Assembly: GCA_028622995.1 (NCBI GenBank)
Contig: JAJQJQ010000011.1
Location: 4,774,001-4,838,000, forward strand
Origin: Panagrolaimus kolymaensis
Lineage: Eukaryota > Nematoda > Chromadorea > Rhabditida > Panagrolaimidae
Reading direction: 5' to 3'
Length of the DNA stretch: 64,000 nucleotides
The position numbers and the translations under genes are program-made. The notes under the pieces are model-generated. The model was not told where the DNA came from, made no database searches, and saw nothing but the letters and a program-made list of their open reading frames with translations. Of this stretch, positions 39,022-52,037 are shown one piece after another (position 1 is the stretch's first letter; each line of letters opens with the position of its first letter).

Positions 39022-40510
39022 ATGAATGATATGGAAGCGGTTGAAGAATTTTATTCAACTTTACATATGCCTTTGGCATTGGGGTTATGTATATTTGGTA
39101 TTATTGGCCATATAATTGCTATAGGAGTTTTAACTAGAATGTCAAACCCTACAAATTTGCTTTTAATTAGTATGTCATGGTAAGGATTTATAAATTTTAT
39201 TTTGGAACCGTAACAAGATTTTTTTTTTAGTAGTCAACTTGTATTATGCGTAAATTTTCTCTACAGTACTCTCTACAAATATGGCAGTGAACAATTATGC
39301 CTTTCAATTTTATGGACTTCCTTTGGTTGGACTTCATCCCTCCTTGTTAGCGTGAATCTTTCAGTTCTCGTTGAAATGTGTGGTGTATTTCATGTTGTAG
39401 CAATTTCAATTATTCGCTATATAACTTTATCAAAACTTTCCAATGCGACGTCATGTCAGCCTTGGTTTACATATGCAAGATGTTGGAAAGCTTTAGCAAT
39501 TATTTATAGTTCTGTTATATTTATTTGCATTCCATTATATTTTCATAGCCATGTGGTTGAAGCTGTGGAAGATGAACATTGTGTTTCACGATATCCATAT
39601 TTAAGTGGAAGAATAAATTATCGTTTATCTTTCACCAATAATCAATTATTACAATTAGCAAATTTCTGGTTATTTGGTTCCATATGTAAAATAATTCCAT
39701 GCTTAATTCTTTGTGTTATGTCTGTCTTCCTTATTGGATGCCTTAAAAAGATCCGAGAAATGTCTTCAAGATTTTCAAGTGTCGCAAGAGATAGACAACA
39801 TCTTAGAACAACTAAAATTATTCTTGTAAGTTGTTTACTTCTTTTTTTACCGTACTTTCCATTGACTAAAGACTAATACACATTTTTCGCAATTGTTTAA
39901 ACCTTTCTTTAAATCTTTAAAAATAACAAAGTGTTTCGCGTCACCATCTTTAAAAAAATTCTCAAGGATTTTTAAGAAGTTATTTATTTTAAATTTCTCT
40001 CAGACAATAATGTATTTTTTAAAGGTAATCATGTCATTATTTATTTGTGTCGAACTTCCACAAGGAATTATTGCTGTTGTACAAGGATTAACAACCATAC
40101 CATATCAAGATTTTATTGGAGATTTATTTGAAATGCTTACTTTACTTACATCTTGCTTAATTTTTGCATTATTTTGTTTCATGAATTCTCGACTTCGAGC
40201 AGCATTTTATGAAATTGCAAACAAAATTTGTTTTATCCGGGTTATATGGCATCGAAGCCAATCTGTTGTCAAGTAAGTTCTTCCTTCCACTCTCTTCTCC
40301 CAGACTGACTTTCGCATCATTAAAAAAAGTTTTATGAGGCATTAAAAGTAGCATTAACAACCACCCAAAGAACGACATTTTTAACGAATTGATGACTTTG
40401 CTAAATTCTTTCTTTTTTTCAGGTCAGACAAAATGAAGCATGATTTCCTAGAGACTTCTTCCGTAAAAGAAACCCGCTCATTGGTTGAATGGCAAAAAAC
40501 TGATCTTTAA
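39022..40510 (+). CDS. DMSR-like neuropeptide receptor (rhodopsin-type GPCR)
   Basis: Four exons: 39022-39179, 39231-39825, 40025-40272 and 40423-40510, giving 362 aa in phase. A TTTCAG acceptor just upstream of the ATG suggests trans-splicing and argues against the earlier in-frame ATG at 38944. Helix 1 contains the IIGHIIAIGVLTR stretch with H in place of the usual N. Helix 3 ends IIRYITLS. Helix 6 carries CVELPQGIIAVVQGL, the signature of the myosuppressin/FMRFamide-like (DMSR, SRW-related) group. Helix 7 reads LLTSCLIFALFCFMNSRLR, a variant of NPxxY. These receptors couple FMRFamide-like peptides to G proteins in neurons and muscle; the ligand here is unknown. Confidence 0.85.
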
Positions 40511-40757
40511 AAAAGCAGTAGTACAAAAAAAAATACAGGAAACAAAAATAATTATTATTTGCCTTTTTGTTTTTCTCTCCAAATAGTCTTCGTTTAGTTT
40601 ACGTTTAGTTAGAATGATCTCTCTATTTGTTTCATTCCTATCAAACCAAAATAACTTTTATTTATTTATTTAAAAAATAATATATTCAAAGAAAAATCCG
40701 ATGAATGCCTTTTATTAAAAAAAATATTTTCTTAAATAAAAATTATGAAATAATAAT

Positions 40758-41798
40758 TCAAGCTTCAAAAACATCTTGATCAAGGAAATATCCTTTTGCA
40801 CATCCACTCAAAGTTCTTGAACTTGATCCAAGGCCATGGCAATGTCCGGGCAAACGATCGCCATTGTACAATTCGCAAATAGCAACGGGAAGACCAGAAA
40901 TCAAAAATTGATATGATTCAAGGGAAACATTATTGAAAATAACCCATGGAACATATTTATGTGGATCAGGGTATGATTCAGCGGTCCGCTTTGCTGCTTC
41001 CAGTTGGAATTTATCTCCAACGTCTCCATTTGCACAATGACTAAAAAAAGAGAGAAGTGAATAAACAATAACAAATGTTACTGTAAAATATACTAACATA
41101 ATTTGATCAGCAACATGAGGTTGAACATGGAAAGTGTAATAGCATTTTTCTGCAGCTTTATCAAGAGTGCCTCCATCTTGGATTCGAGCTTCCATACAAA
41201 CAATGAATGGAATGGGTTCAGGCATGTAATGAAGAACACAGCTGTGATATTTATTTATGGCGCATTCTTTTTCACCATGTTGGCAGGTGATTTTGCCATC
41301 CTGAAATTCTACAGCATAAGAAACTATTCACAAAATCGAAAAAAGTTTTCTTTATGAACTTTTTCAGTAGCCTCTATATTTTAATTAAATTTAATGATAG
41401 GAAAAAATACAAACCTTATTTTTTGCATTACCATAAGGAACTAATTCAAAATTAATGAAATCTCCAAATTGAAGGTAAACATCTCGATAAAAGCTATTAA
41501 TAATAAATTCTTGGCAATCAGGGCAGAGAGCTTCATAAAAAATAGTTAATTGTAGTTTTTGATTTTTGGTTGCTTTTGAATATTGATCACAGAGTTTATC
41601 AAATCCACATTCTTTGGTAAGTTTGTCGCTAACACACCAAAAAGCTGGAGGAACTTTAGAGCAATCAATTGGAGAAGTAGCTAATTGTTTGGAGGTTGTA
41701 GTGGAATTTTTTTCATTTGGCTTTGAAATAAATGAAGCATCAGAAAAGGTTGATAGAAAAAGGAGAAGAATCGATGAAAAAATCATAAAATTTGCCAT
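40758..41798 (-). CDS. GILT-like lysosomal thiol reductase
   Basis: Three minus-strand exons: 41798-41415, 41300-41098 and 41040-40758, giving 289 aa. A signal peptide covers residues 1 to about 21. The active-site CPDC (C92, C95) follows LTIFYEAL in a thioredoxin-like fold, and the family signature CQHGEKEC (134-141) is complete. The C-terminal half has the conserved KYVPWVIFNN segment. GILT enzymes reduce disulfides of proteins in endosomes and lysosomes; in nematodes they are linked to gut immunity and longevity. An in-frame ATG at 41831 would lengthen the N-terminus but places the hydrophobic core away from the start, so 41798 is preferred. Confidence 0.93.
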
Positions 41799-44700
41799 CT
41801 TATTTTTTGAACCAAACCAATGAGTGGCCAAATCACAAAAAAATAAAAAACCAAAAAATAAATCAGCAGATGGCGGCTTGCTAAAAGTTTGCCACCTCTT
41901 TCAAACAAAAAAATCAGTATGTCAGAGAGAAAGGCAAAGGCCAACAACAGCTTGAGATGGGGCAGTTGGTTATGGAGAGGCAGGGAAGCAGGCGATTGTT
42001 TATACCAAAAAATATAACGAAACTGAAAATAAAAAATAAAAGTGATGAGTTGCAACCTTGGAGTTTGGAAGAAAGGGAATTGAATGAGTGTGCTTAAAAC
42101 TTCTTTTTTTTATTTTTGCTTTGAATAAAAAAAACATTTTGATGATCAAAAAAGCAAACAAGAAAAAAATTGTTATTGTGCAAGTTTGAGACTGGCACTT
42201 TGAGAAAGGGAGAATGAAGATGCAATTAATTAATTTTTCAAATAAAATTTTTAGTAAATTAAACGCTTTAGAATAAGTTATGAAATTTCTAAAAAGACTA
42301 GATTGGTAAAAGCAATAAAAAAATCGGATGTTTTTTTTCCATTAATTAAAGATTTTTTTATGGCTTCCAATTTTTAGATGTTTTTGTTGTACGATTTATT
42401 GTTTGAAAAGTTCGACGTGGTTTGAGATATTTTGGATTTCGAAAAGATATGAAATCCATTCTATTCCGATACTACAATATCAATAGCTTTGTTTTGGTAA
42501 TTTTAGCAAAGCTCGCTGTATTGTGTTGAAGCTAAAAAACATGCATTTTGTGAATATAAATATTTAAATTAAGCTATGATTGCTTTCTGTTTGGTTTATT
42601 CCAATTTTTTACTTTCCTTTTAAAATATGTAACTTCCAATGAAAGATGATGTCCCCATAAATATATGTAATACATGCGTGAGTTTCTGGTTGTTTATCTC
42701 AAGAAAGATTTTACTTTCCATAATCCTATTAAAAGAATGTAAGAATAGAATATCTTTTATGTTAGTAATCCGTTAAGATTACACGGATTTTACAATGTTC
42801 AAGAGAGCTTTAAAATGTTGTAATCGGATATGATGACAATAACTGTTTCAGGTGTGTGTGTTATGTATGCTTTCATGCATTCTTAATTTTTTTTTTCAAT
42901 TGGCCATATTTTAAAGCATACCGTTTTTTTATATTTCAAACTTTTTAAAGGTTACATGAGGGTGTCTTTTTTTTAACATAAAAATTTAAAACATTTGGTT
43001 TTAATGTAGGCAAAGCAGAAGCAGAAGAAGGAAAAAAGAAATAGGGAAGCAAAATGGACCGAAATAAACTAACATAGTAGCCTGGAAAAAAAAGTGACGA
43101 GTTTAAAAAATTCTTTATTATTTAAAGTGACGATAAAAAATTAATTCCAAACAATTTTTATCACACCTTGAAGAGTCTCAAGAATTCTTTTCCTTCTCAA
43201 AAAAAAGAAAGCCACTAAAAGATTAATAATTTTTTTAATAAATTTATAATCTCTTTTTTGTGTAGTCTTAATTAACAATGAATGAATAAATTTATTGGAT
43301 GCCTTTCATTCAAAAGTTTAAAAGTCTAAATATTATTTGAGTATAAAGGTTTCACTCGAATTTTTTTTACAGTAAGTTTTTTATTAAATAGTAGTTCTTT
43401 GAAAGTTTGAGGACAGAAGTTTTATAAAAATGATGCGAACTTTGAAGGTATTTTTGTAAAATTCTTAGAAGGTTTAAAGAATGTTCACCAGAAAAATATT
43501 ATATATTATAGACAGCTGTATTTTGTGACTTATATTTAAAAATGGCAACAAAAATTATTTAAAATTCTGCGAATACTTTTGTTGTTGTTGCATTTATTTT
43601 TGGCTCACATCTGATTTTTGCAGCAGCATCTACTATAAAAGTGGCGCTGAGTTTAGATTCCTATTCACAATTTTTTCTCGATACCATAAAGCCGAACTAA
43701 TTTTTACTATAAAAAGTTTAATAAAAAATCCAACGGGTGCGTTATAAATTGTAATTTAATTAGAAAGTATATTTGGACCTATAATTTAATGATTATGAGT
43801 GACCTCACTAAAACTTTTGATATTTTTTGTTTTTAGTTTTTGAATTAACTAAAATTCGATTTATTTAATCAATTTATCATTAAATTTTAAAATCATTTCA
43901 AACCATAAACAATTTAAACTAAATTTGAGATGGAAAAAATATATTCTCTCTATTTAGCGCATTTTTTTGTGCAATAAAAAAACGTCACTTTTTTATTGTC
44001 AGTAGTTATTTATTTTTATTTTCATGCAAAGTTAAAACTTTATTGTGAGAAAAAAAATAATGGCAAAATTTGTCAAAAGTTTTTAAACCGGATTTGAGGG
44101 TGGTAGGAAGATAAGATGGAATGAAATCACGTCAAGGAAAAGACTCAATTCAATTGTGTTGTTTTTCTTTTCCTTTTCCGGGAGAATAGTCAGACTTTAA
44201 TTTTTCTTGCAACTTATTGATGCCTCCCTCTCTCTCTTCGGAAGTAATGACATTTTGACTTTTTCACACAGCTTCTTCTTCCTTTTTTTTTCAAGTTTGG
44301 AGAAAGAGAAGATATCTTCGAAAGAAAGAAATGAATAAAAAAATGCATAATCAACTTTAAAAGTTTGACCAAAAACAAAATTTGCAAGCGACATCGTCGG
44401 CGTTTTGCAAATATATTTTTCATTAAATCTTTTATTTTTCTCAATTCGATGACCGTTGACGATCACTCCCTCTTCTTTCTTTTTACGTAGTTTTTGCGTC
44501 ATGATAGCTTCAAATCACTTGGGGATTTTTTTGACTTTGTAAATATTTTTTTAGAAGCAACGAGTCAACGAAAAAAAATTGCAAAAAAACAATTTGGAAC
44601 CAGAATGAAGCGACATTCCTATTTTTTGTTAGTGGAGATTATGGTAAACTAAATGTACTTTTCATAGCTCTTTTAATGTAGCTGATTGGTGTGTTAAAAA

Positions 44701-47700
44701 AACGAGAAACTACACGGAATTTTAAAAACGTATAGTAATCTTTGTATGATAAAAGATAATAATCTGATTTTTTCATACAATCTTTATTTTTCTTTTAAAT
44801 TTTTTAATTTCACGTACAAAATTCGTTTCTTAGAAAATAAGATTTTTAAAATAATGATGGCAGTCGTCTACCTATCGTCATAACCTGTTTCTTTAAGCAT
44901 TTTTTAAAACAATTAGTTATCGTAGTCTTTCTTTTAAGAAGGAAGTTATTTTTATTTTTCTATGACACCATGAACTTTTTTTGCTAACAAAAACATTAAA
45001 TTTTAACTATGCCTAAAATTAAATGGAACATAAAAAGAGATCTTTGCAGCAAACATTTTTCGAGAGTTGTTGTTTGTTTGTTTTCATTTTATTTATTTTT
45101 TCTGTCATGCTCATCGTCGCCCATACTTAGCATCTTCTTAAACGACGACGTATTTAATTAAGTCTTATGTGTTTCTCTTATCAAATTTAAATTTATTTAT
45201 TTTTAACAAAAGAAAATTTCAATCAAATCATGTAATCGGAAAAACGTTATAATCAAATTATTCGCTTTTTTCATTCATTCACTTCATATGTCTCCGGAAA
45301 GAATGTTGTCGTCACAAAAAAGCTATGTCGTAGCATTATAGTAACAAAGTTATTTTAGGGGCAGTAGCTATTATACACTAAAAATAGTTTAGTATTTATA
45401 TCCCTTAAAAATCAAATACATATAATCTAAAGCTTTTTCTTTTGCACTTTTTTTGTGGCTTTTAATATTTTTTCAATTACTATCTAACTAATCGATCATA
45501 TGTTCACCCCTTTTATAACTGCAATAAATGAGTACCTATTTTGGTAAAAATTGTTTGTTGAATTTGAGAGGAGGATAATGTCTTAGAACATTTTATACTT
45601 ATGTCTATTTATGAATAATAATAACACTATTTTTTTTGCTGCAAATTTTAAATGGAAGCAAAAAAGGAAATGCCTATCAACAAAAAAATAACCTTCCGTG
45701 TATGCGTGTATGTATTGACAGCCCACGCATTTGCGCAGCAACATAAAACATTTCGAAGAGTTCGAAATTGTTTTTGAATTCCTTTTTCTTTTGGCATAAA
45801 AAACATTCTCATTAATTTTTTTAGAGCAATTATTTTTAGTAATAAAATTGATAGGTTTATAATTCGTTTCTCATAGCTTAAAATTATAAGTTTATGAATT
45901 TGGATTGATGCATCACATCGCTTGCTTGCGTATGTATGCCGAATTAAAAAAAGGATAACTATGCAACGTAAAGCCCGTCAAATTTCAAGAAATAGGAAGC
46001 AATTATCAGCCATTGGGGGAGTTTTCTTGTGTAAAACAAAAGACGTTAGAGAGTGAAACACAAAAGGTAAAATAATAGTTTTTTTATTGTTTAAAGATTA
46101 GTTTTAAAAAAATTATAAAGTTATTCTAGATGTTTGTATCTTTTTGCAGAAAAAGGCGGAAGACTATTGTCATATTTAAGAATAGGAGGAAATCATGTCA
46201 AAAATAGTAGTGAGAATAAGATATAAAAAGTAGCCAAAGTTTTGTACTTTGGCACAAAATGTTCAATAACACCGTCGTCGATGAGTGATATGTTTTTTTA
46301 TTCTTTGGCTTCTTTTAAAGGAAGAGTTTCAAAATTTATGCTCTTTATTTTTCCCAAAGAAAAACCAAAGAGCAAAATCATGTTGTTTTGTGTTTTTATT
46401 TTTTTGACATACATATATTTGATTACCAATTACATACTTCTTTGATTTACGTAAGAAATTATTGTTTTCGCTTAAAGTAAAGACATAAACATTATTTTTT
46501 CGGTGTTTCTCTTTTATACTTTGGCTTTTCTTTTGCCCTTTTGCTTGCTTTTTCTTCTTCTTGAGAAGTTCAACAACATGGAAGTACATACATATTTCTC
46601 GAGGATAAGTCACGGAAAAGCTACGCGATAAACTAACTGCTAGGTAGTATTTATTAAAAAAACATTTTAGTCATTCCTTTTTGCAACATTTTGTAGTATA
46701 AAGCCTCATGTTTTGTTTTGTTTAAAATGCTTGATTTTTTTTCTTCCTTTTCTAAAGCCTTTATAAGGCGGTTATGTTTTTGGTTAGAATACACAAAATA
46801 TGCAATTTTTTATATATGTAAAGTTTTTGAATTTTGAAATTTTGTATGAGAGCATCATAGCTACCTGCAAACGAGTCTAAAATCTTTCCTGTTATCGGAT
46901 TTGATTAGGATCAAACTTGCAACTCTCTATTTCTGTCTAGCCGCTTAGAGTAGCTTTCTAAAAGGTCACAAAAAAATCTTTTTATAGAATATTTTTTATT
47001 ACATGTTATTAATCTGCTTGTCTTTGATCCTTCCTTTAAAAAGAGTCATCTCTCTTTTCTATTCTCTTTCAATGGATGCCCATATCTGTTTTTCTTCCAC
47101 GCATCAGTAATAAATGCTTACATTTTTTAAAACATGTGTGTATTGGTAGGAACGCTTTGGTGCTCCAACGCTTTTTAACTAAAAAACAAAACAAAAAATG
47201 AATTGCTTCTTGCGCTTCATTCAAAGAATTTTTAACCCACGTAATAATAAATTTTTGTGGGAGGATGGATGTGTATTCTCATTAATCAACCATTTAACAA
47301 CAGGGCTTTTCCTTGTTTTTTCTTTTTGAAGATTTCTTCTTCTTACGTAAATATTTTTTTATCGCTTTAAAAAACAAACCTTAAAACACTATATATTTTT
47401 TTGGTAAATTTTTAGAGTATTCAGAATGAATTGTAAGCATACATACAAAGAAGTTTAGAGTTTAATTTAATGAATTTTTTCCCCTCACTCTTGTTTTTAC
47501 GCATAATAAAATAAAATAAATGTGTGATAAATACTGGGATTTTTGGAGTCGTTTAAAAAAAATAAATCTTGTTAAAAGTTTATTGAGTTTTAAAAGCATT
47601 GACTGTCAGAAAAATTTGCTGACATAGGTCAATTAGGAACTTAACGACCAGTAGTAGATGAGATAGAGAAGCAAAGCTGCTGACTGACATCATTGAGAGA

Positions 47701-47939
47701 TTCGCTTTCGTGTTTTGCGTTCGTTTGTTTTCGTTGTACCACAAATTAAAGTTTTTTTTGATAATTATTTGCGTGCCAAAGTTCAACGGGAAACTTTTTT
47801 ACTTTACCATTTTATTGTTTTTTTGTTAATGTTTTTAAAAATTTTATTTTTTTAGGCTGGCGTATTTGAACAAAAAGTGGAGTAAATTATCCTAAGCACG
47901 AATTAAACCTAAAAATATTTTTTTATTTCTATAAACGAC
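41799..47939. other. 6-kb noncoding stretch
   Basis: No supported coding exon. Small perfect inverted repeats occur: GGATTTC/GAAATCC at 42434-42457 and AATCCG/CGGATT at 42767-42789. Open frames at 44197-44502 and 46329-46613 are lysine- or phenylalanine-rich by-products of A/T tracts. A CGTTCGTTTG motif at 47718-47727 lies about 210 bases before the next start codon. Confidence 0.55.
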
Positions 47940-48369
47940 ATGGATTTTCTAAATCGTATTGCTAGCCTCAGTGTAATTTTTGCAGCTTTGGTATTATTCA
48001 TAATTTGTCAGACATCAACAGCAAGGTAAGTTATTTTGAACGATAATGCTTTTTTACAACTCTTTTTATCTCCTTCTTATTTATTTAAGATCAATATCGT
48101 ATTTACAAAGTTCTGAAAATCCTCTTGAAATATCTGAATCATACATTGGAATTCCGCAAAATAATAATCGACAACAACAACAAATACCACAACAGCAAGC
48201 AGACGATCAACAACAACAAGAAGCCTTACATTTATTATCCAAACGACGCCTCGTTGTTCGAGTTCCATTTGCCCAATCACCAGATTCCATTCAACTTCAT
48301 CGATTATATAAAACTTTATTTAATACAAAAGAAAAAAAGCAATTCATGTCTCTTCAAGCACTTTTGTAA
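47940..48369 (+). CDS. Small secreted Q-rich protein, possible peptide precursor
   Basis: Two exons, 47940-48025 and 48090-48369, give 121 aa. Residues 1 to about 28 form a signal peptide (hydrophobic core VIFAALVLFIICQT, then STA). The middle is rich in glutamine and asparagine. A tribasic KRR follows LHLLS, and after it comes a 39-residue C-terminal block starting LVVRVPFAQSPDS and ending in two leucines; a KEKK lies inside it. There are no cysteines after the signal. The layout (signal, spacer, dibasic site, conserved-looking tail) suits a neuropeptide or peptide-hormone precursor. No C-terminal glycine for amidation is seen. I do not recognise the family. Confidence 0.7.
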
Positions 48370-49279
48370 AAAATAAAATAAAAAAGATTATATTTATTTA
48401 ACTTTCCTTTCTTTTAATATCTTTGTTTTGTAAAATCTTAGGGAATTAATAATTTAATTATTGTAATTATATACATACAACAAAGATCTCAAAAGAATAT
48501 ATTTGTGTATTTGTTTTACTTTATTTTTTCTTTGATTGGATCTCTTCTTTTAACGGTGTCGCTTTCATTAAATGATAATTTGTTTTTTACTTATTTTTGA
48601 TATGGGCCAAAAAACTTATTTTAAAACATTTACAAAATAGAGAAAGAAAACATCCTGTCAAATAGTGAGAAGGTTTTCGGTCGGCTTTCTTCTGCTTCTT
48701 ATTCTTCCTTGACCAAAAACCAATAAAGAAAAAAAAGAGAGCCTAGCCTCTACTTTGCGATTGAAACGAAAAAGCAATAAAAAAATTTAAAGTGTAAAAT
48801 TTGAAAAAAGGATATCAGCAAGGGATGTTTTTTTTTGTGGAAATCTTAAATAAAGCACGTGCAACTATTTTTAGAAGCAAAGCAAAGAATAAAATAAGAA
48901 AATGAAATTCTGCATGCTTTAGGATAGATAGCAAAGACGAGACTGTGACGCAAACCAATCTTGGCTTGACCAAATGACAACACCATGAAAAAAAATAAAA
49001 GATAATGTTAAGAAAAATGTTGTGTTTCCGCTTTGAATGGAAGTAGGAGAAGAAGAAAATGTTGTTGACGACACAACAGGCATTCAAAAGCCACATTTAG
49101 ATATTTAAAATATCCAAAAAATAAAATATATCATTTCCTTTTATTTAAACATAATGATTCTTATAAATATCAAAAAGATACATTTGTGATAAAAAGTTTA
49201 AAAAAAATACAAAGATTTATAATAGCCTCATGAGGGTCAAACAGAAGGCATAAACATTGTGAGAATTACTATCATTGAA
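48370..49279. other. Noncoding convergent gap
   Basis: 3' flanks of the small secreted gene (+) and the succinyl-CoA ligase gene (-). AATAAA-type signals occur for both strands. No gene was seen. Confidence 0.55.
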
Positions 49280-50496
49280 TTAAGCAGTTGCAACGTTTGC
49301 TTCTAAAATATTTAAAAACTTTAATTATAATAAAAAAAAGAATATTTTCTTACTCAAATGTCGAAGAAGAAGATGTTGCATCTGAGTTCCCATTTTTGCT
49401 GGGGAATCAACAACCGAAACTCCTGCAGCCTGAAGGGCAGCGATTTTAGCTGAAGCACCACCTTTACCTCCATCAATAATGGCACCCGCGTGTCCCATAC
49501 GTCGATTGGGTGGAGCTGTGACACCTGCAATAAATGAGACAATGGGTTTAGCATTGGGACCACCATTGTTTGATTTAATAAATTCAGCAGCATCTTCTTC
49601 AGCGCTACCTCCAATTTCACCAATCATAATAATTCCTTTTGTGTTCTCGTCACGTAAGAAAATCTAAAAATATAATAATGTTTTTTAACTTTCTTCAATA
49701 ATAAATAATATTTTTACATCTAAGCAATCAATGAAATCAGTCCCATTAAATGGATCGCCACCAATTCCAATACATAAAGTTTGTCCAAGACCTGTTTGAG
49801 TTGTTTGATGAACGGCTTCATATGTGAGTGTTCCAGATCGAGAGACAATACCTGAAATCAAAAAGGTTGGTGTATCTTTAAAAATATCGATTAAATTACC
49901 GATAACACCCTTTTGATGAATATGACCAGGCATAATTCCAATTTTACATTCACCTGGTGCAATTATTCCTGGACAATTTGGGCCGAGAAGTCGAGTTTTA
50001 TTTTGTTTTAACAATCGACTTTTAACTTTTACCATTGACTAAAATCTCACAATATGGCTTTAATAAAGTATGCACGCTTACATGTTGGGGAATATGCTCT
50101 GTAATACAAACACATAATGGAATTTCAGCATCAATTGCGTCATCAATCGCATCAGCAGCAAATGGAGCTGGAACATAAATAACGGTAGCATCTGCACCTG
50201 TTTGTTCTCGAGCTTCCTAAAGCATTATTTATCGTTTTATATTCTAAAAGCGCTCAACTAACCTTTACACTAGCAAAAACAGGTAGATCCAAATGCGTTT
50301 GGCCAGCTTTATTTGGACTAACTCCACCAACCACGTTTGTTCCATATTCGATCATTTGTTTTCCATGGAAAGTTCCTTGTTTTCCAGTAAAACCTTGAAT
50401 AATAACTTTTGTGTTTTTATTGATTTTTAAATTATCTCTCGTTGTATGATAAAATCGAGCACCAGTTCGAATAAGATTTCGTGTATATAATGCCAT
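49280..50496 (-). CDS. Succinyl-CoA ligase alpha subunit, mitochondrial
   Basis: Six minus-strand exons: 50496-50263, 50216-50082, 50038-49900, 49851-49718, 49663-49354 and 49302-49280, giving 324 aa. The N-terminus is basic and short on acids ([16 protein letters not shown]), consistent with a mitochondrial targeting peptide. The CoA-binding part has [13 protein letters not shown]. The active-site histidine that is phosphorylated in the reaction is H272 in [13 protein letters not shown]. The [19 protein letters not shown] block is also conserved. The enzyme joins succinyl-CoA hydrolysis to ATP or GTP formation in the TCA cycle with a beta subunit. The last exon encodes only the final residues (ANVATA). 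Confidence 0.95.
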
Positions 50497-50922
50497 TTTG
50501 TTTGTAAAATAAAAAACTAAAAGAATATAAATATGAATTTGAATAAACTGAAATCCTTTTATTCCTCGGGCAAAAGTTAATTAATTTAATGAATGTTCTT
50601 AACAACCAAAAAGAAAAAACGGGTAATGAAAAACACGAATAAAGGGAAATGGATGTGGCAACAACAACAGCAGCATCGATAAGATTTTTTTGTTGCAAAA
50701 GAAAGAGAAGAGTATTCTTGAGGAAAAAATTTGTTGTCTATCGTTTGTGTCGTTGGCTCAAACACTCATGTTTCAAATTTATTATTTTTTATTTCGCTCT
50801 GTAGTTTGGAGGTTGCTGCGTCACCAAATGGGCGCTAAGTTTAAAAATTAAATCTTCATTTTTTTATAACATAATGGCATGCTAGGAAAAAATTATTACA
50901 ATTCTATTTTTTTCTTCTTTGT

Positions 50923-52037
50923 TTATTTAGTTTTATATTGTTCATCTAAAATTTCTTGTTTCTGCATTTTAGAAAGCAGCGAAATGAATGGATCAACAAA
51001 GAATGAAGGAAATGCAAATCCAAGAGCTTGAAATTCATGAATTAAGCAACCCGTGGTTTCAGAAACGTATCCGACGGTTTTAATTGCAGAAGCAGCTAAA
51101 TCTTGAGCTGATAATATGGTTTTCGTAACACTGTAATGTGTCATATTTGTTGCAAGAAACATTGGACAAATTGCTTGCACCGTAATTCCATACGAAGCAT
51201 ATTCCTTGTGAAGACATGAAGAAAAATGTTTAATAAATCTCTTAAAAAAATACTTTATTATTTTAGTGAATTAAAAAGAAGTTACACTGCCTTTATAAAT
51301 GATCTGTTTTATTAATTAAAAGTAGTCTGCATTGAAAAAAATAAATCGTTAATTAACTGACCTTTGTTGCAGAATAAACAGCCCATTTAGACATTTCATG
51401 ATAACCTGCTGATGACGCAATATTAATTATTACTCCACTTTTTCGATTAACCATTTGTAAAATAATTTTTGATGTTAAAATTGTGCATGAAAGTGTGTTA
51501 ATTGTTGCCACCTCTGCAATCTTTTCAATTCCACCGGGAAATAAATGCAAACAATCAGGATATTTATGCATTTGGCCCACATTATTTACTATAACTTAGA
51601 CATTCATATGAGGAGGGGTGAAATAAAAATTTACCCAAGACACCAATATCTAAACCATCAAAAAGTGGAAAGATTTTCTCTTCATAATCTCGAAACAAAC
51701 TTTTACCAAAATCAAAAGATAAAACTTTTATTTGAAGCTTTGGATGAGCCTTCATTATTTCATTTTTAACATTTTCCAACTTTGATTGAGTCCTTGAAAT
51801 TAATACCAAATTAAATCCTCGATCAGCTAATTCTTTTGCATAAGCTTTTCCAAGGCCATCACTACTTCCTGTAATGACTGCCCAATCAGCACCACCCGCA
51901 AGTTTTTTCAAATCTTTAGGTTTAGAAATAAGAAAAACATAAAAAATCTTATAAATTCCTATAATAATTTTATGGGTAAATAAAACAATGGTAGTGTAAG
52001 CAATAATGTGTAAGGCATCACTCAAAATTGGATTCAT
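50923..52037 (-). CDS. HSD17B12/LET-767-like steroid or 3-ketoacyl-CoA reductase
   Basis: Three minus-strand exons: 52037-51635, 51588-51362 and 51240-50923, giving 315 aa. A hydrophobic N-terminal segment (about residues 10-38) should anchor it in the ER. The NAD(P)-binding motif TGSSDGLG is at 56-63, NNVG follows in exon 2, the catalytic serine lies in NIASSAG and the YSATK catalytic pair at 206-210. The length matches C. elegans LET-767 and STDH proteins. These act in very-long-chain fatty acid elongation and sterol metabolism. The stop lies 426 bases upstream of the succinyl-CoA ligase start on the same strand. Which paralogue it is cannot be told from sequence alone. Confidence 0.92.

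Noticed and set aside
46880..46960. tRNA-like A- and B-box resemblance on the minus strand
   Set aside because: Stems do not pair; the B-box-like part is just a TTTGAT/ATCAAA inverted repeat.
49237..49279. Longer C-terminus of succinyl-CoA ligase reading past 49280
   Set aside because: The correct phase at the last junction gives ANVATA and a stop at 49280; the longer reading came from a miscounted phase.
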